Origin: Polaribacter sp.
Lineage (GTDB): Bacteria; Bacteroidota; Bacteroidia; Flavobacteriales; Flavobacteriaceae
DNA length: 15,574 nt
Direction: 5' to 3'
Assembly (NCBI GenBank): GCA_003537695.1
Contig: DPRC01000051.1
Coordinates: 1-15,574 of the forward strand
Both the position numbers and the translations under genes were made by a program. Below, one piece after another: positions 15,057-15,574 of this stretch. The notes beneath the pieces were generated by a model. The model was not told the origin of the DNA. It made no database searches and saw nothing but the letters and a program-made list of their open reading frames with translations. Positions within the stretch are counted from its first letter, which is position 1. Each line of letters begins with the position of its first letter.

Positions 15057-15574
15057 ATGAAAAAACAGATAGTAGTAGTACTCATGCTTTTTTGGTCTTT
15101 TGCAAGCTTCTCACAAAAAGAGGTACCTGCCTTTAAAAGTGGAGAAAAGTTGTGGTACAAAATGAGCTATTCAGGTTTTTTAAAAGCCGGGACTGCAGTT
15201 TTGGAATTAAACGAAGTCGAATTAGATGGTAAAAAGGTTTTCTACTCAAAAGGTTCTGGTTGGACCTCAGGTATTATAAAATGGTTTTTTAAGATTGATG
15301 ACGTCTACGAAAGCTATTTTGATAAAGATACTATAAAGCCTTATTACTTTAAAAGAAAGATAGACGAAGGTGGCTACAAAAAACATAGAAATACGCAGTT
15401 TAATTATGATTCAAAAGAGGCCTATGTTCAAGATTTTATAAATCAAAAAGATACCATAATTGCTTTTTCTAATGTACAAGACATGATGTCCTCCTTCTAC
15501 TATTTAAGAACCCAAGATGTAAAGGGGATGAAAAAAGGAGATGAAATAGCAATTGATATGTTTATGGATTCTCA
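15057..15574 (+). CDS. DUF3108 domain-containing secreted protein (3' end missing)
   Basis: 172 complete codons before the right edge. The first 20 residues, MKKQIVVVLMLFWSFASFSQ, are a typical Bacteroidota signal peptide with cleavage near SFSQ, so the product is periplasmic or outer-membrane associated. The mature part begins with the DUF3108 pattern GEKLWYKMSYSGFLKAGTAVLEL (about residues 29-51, given here as a segment description: a strand-rich opening with aromatic Trp/Tyr, then a Lys-Ala-Gly turn), followed by alternating strands rich in Tyr, Phe and Lys. The function of the family is not known. It is separated from kynA by a strong terminator and probably begins a new transcript; the flavobacterial neighbours kynA and DUF3108 are, from memory, often adjacent. 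Confidence 0.8.
   Translation, partial: MKKQIVVVLMLFWSFASFSQKEVPAFKSGEKLWYKMSYSGFLKAGTAVLELNEVELDGKKVFYSKGSGWTSGIIKWFFKIDDVYESYFDKDTIKPYYFKRKIDEGGYKKHRNTQFNYDSKEAYVQDFINQKDTIIAFSNVQDMMSSFYYLRTQDVKGMKKGDEIAIDMFMDS

Noticed and set aside
1..15574. Mobile elements, CRISPR arrays, tRNA or rRNA genes, defence systems
   Set aside because: No transposase or integrase, no regularly spaced repeats, no cloverleaf-like segment and no defence domain was seen on either strand.

Overview
The window reads as the chromosome of an AT-rich Bacteroidota, almost certainly a marine-type Flavobacteriaceae. This rests on codon use, a near absence of strong Shine-Dalgarno sites, several TTG/GTG starts, and promoter-like boxes resembling the Bacteroidota consensus TTTG-N19-TAnnTTTG. 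Gene content agrees: flavobacterial-type Mrp, a DUF6427/DUF6341 pair, and a GH3 protein beside an M23 peptidase. No mobile element, CRISPR array, rRNA or tRNA gene was found. It looks like core genome.

Left part (1-5132, all minus strand): EamA transporter, then yicC-gmk-nadD (RNA turnover, GMP phosphorylation, NAD synthesis), then an M23 (LytM-type) membrane peptidase whose stop codon overlaps the start of a GH3-family protein that runs off the left edge.

Middle (5273-8314): upp on the plus strand ends convergently, with a 6-base overlap, against a minus-strand DUF6427 membrane protein. DUF6427 is divergent from a small DUF6341 membrane protein; only 41 bp separate them and carry two opposed promoter-like sets. 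DUF6341 leads into trmB, which ends at a terminator-like hairpin. An alkyltransferase-like (Atl) DNA-binding protein with Ala in place of the catalytic Cys follows.

Iron-sulfur/redox block (8487-11029): an Mrp/ApbC-type ATPase, a NifU C-terminal-domain scaffold protein three bases downstream, then a terminator-like hairpin only 13 nt before a thioredoxin-reductase-like ferredoxin/flavodoxin-NAD(P)H reductase.

Aromatic amino acid catabolism (11267-14954): homogentisate 1,2-dioxygenase, 4-hydroxyphenylpyruvate dioxygenase and tryptophan 2,3-dioxygenase, all plus strand, each separated by 180-270 bp gaps. Together they take tyrosine-derived 4-hydroxyphenylpyruvate to maleylacetoacetate and tryptophan to N-formylkynurenine. 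The gaps share short exact words that may be common regulatory sites. A 23-bp hairpin follows, then a secreted DUF3108 protein cut by the right edge.

I did not find a clearly new system. The best leads are regulatory (shared words in the dioxygenase gaps, possible leaderless genes, two unusually placed hairpins) and the uncharacterised DUF6427/DUF6341 and M23/GH3 pairs.
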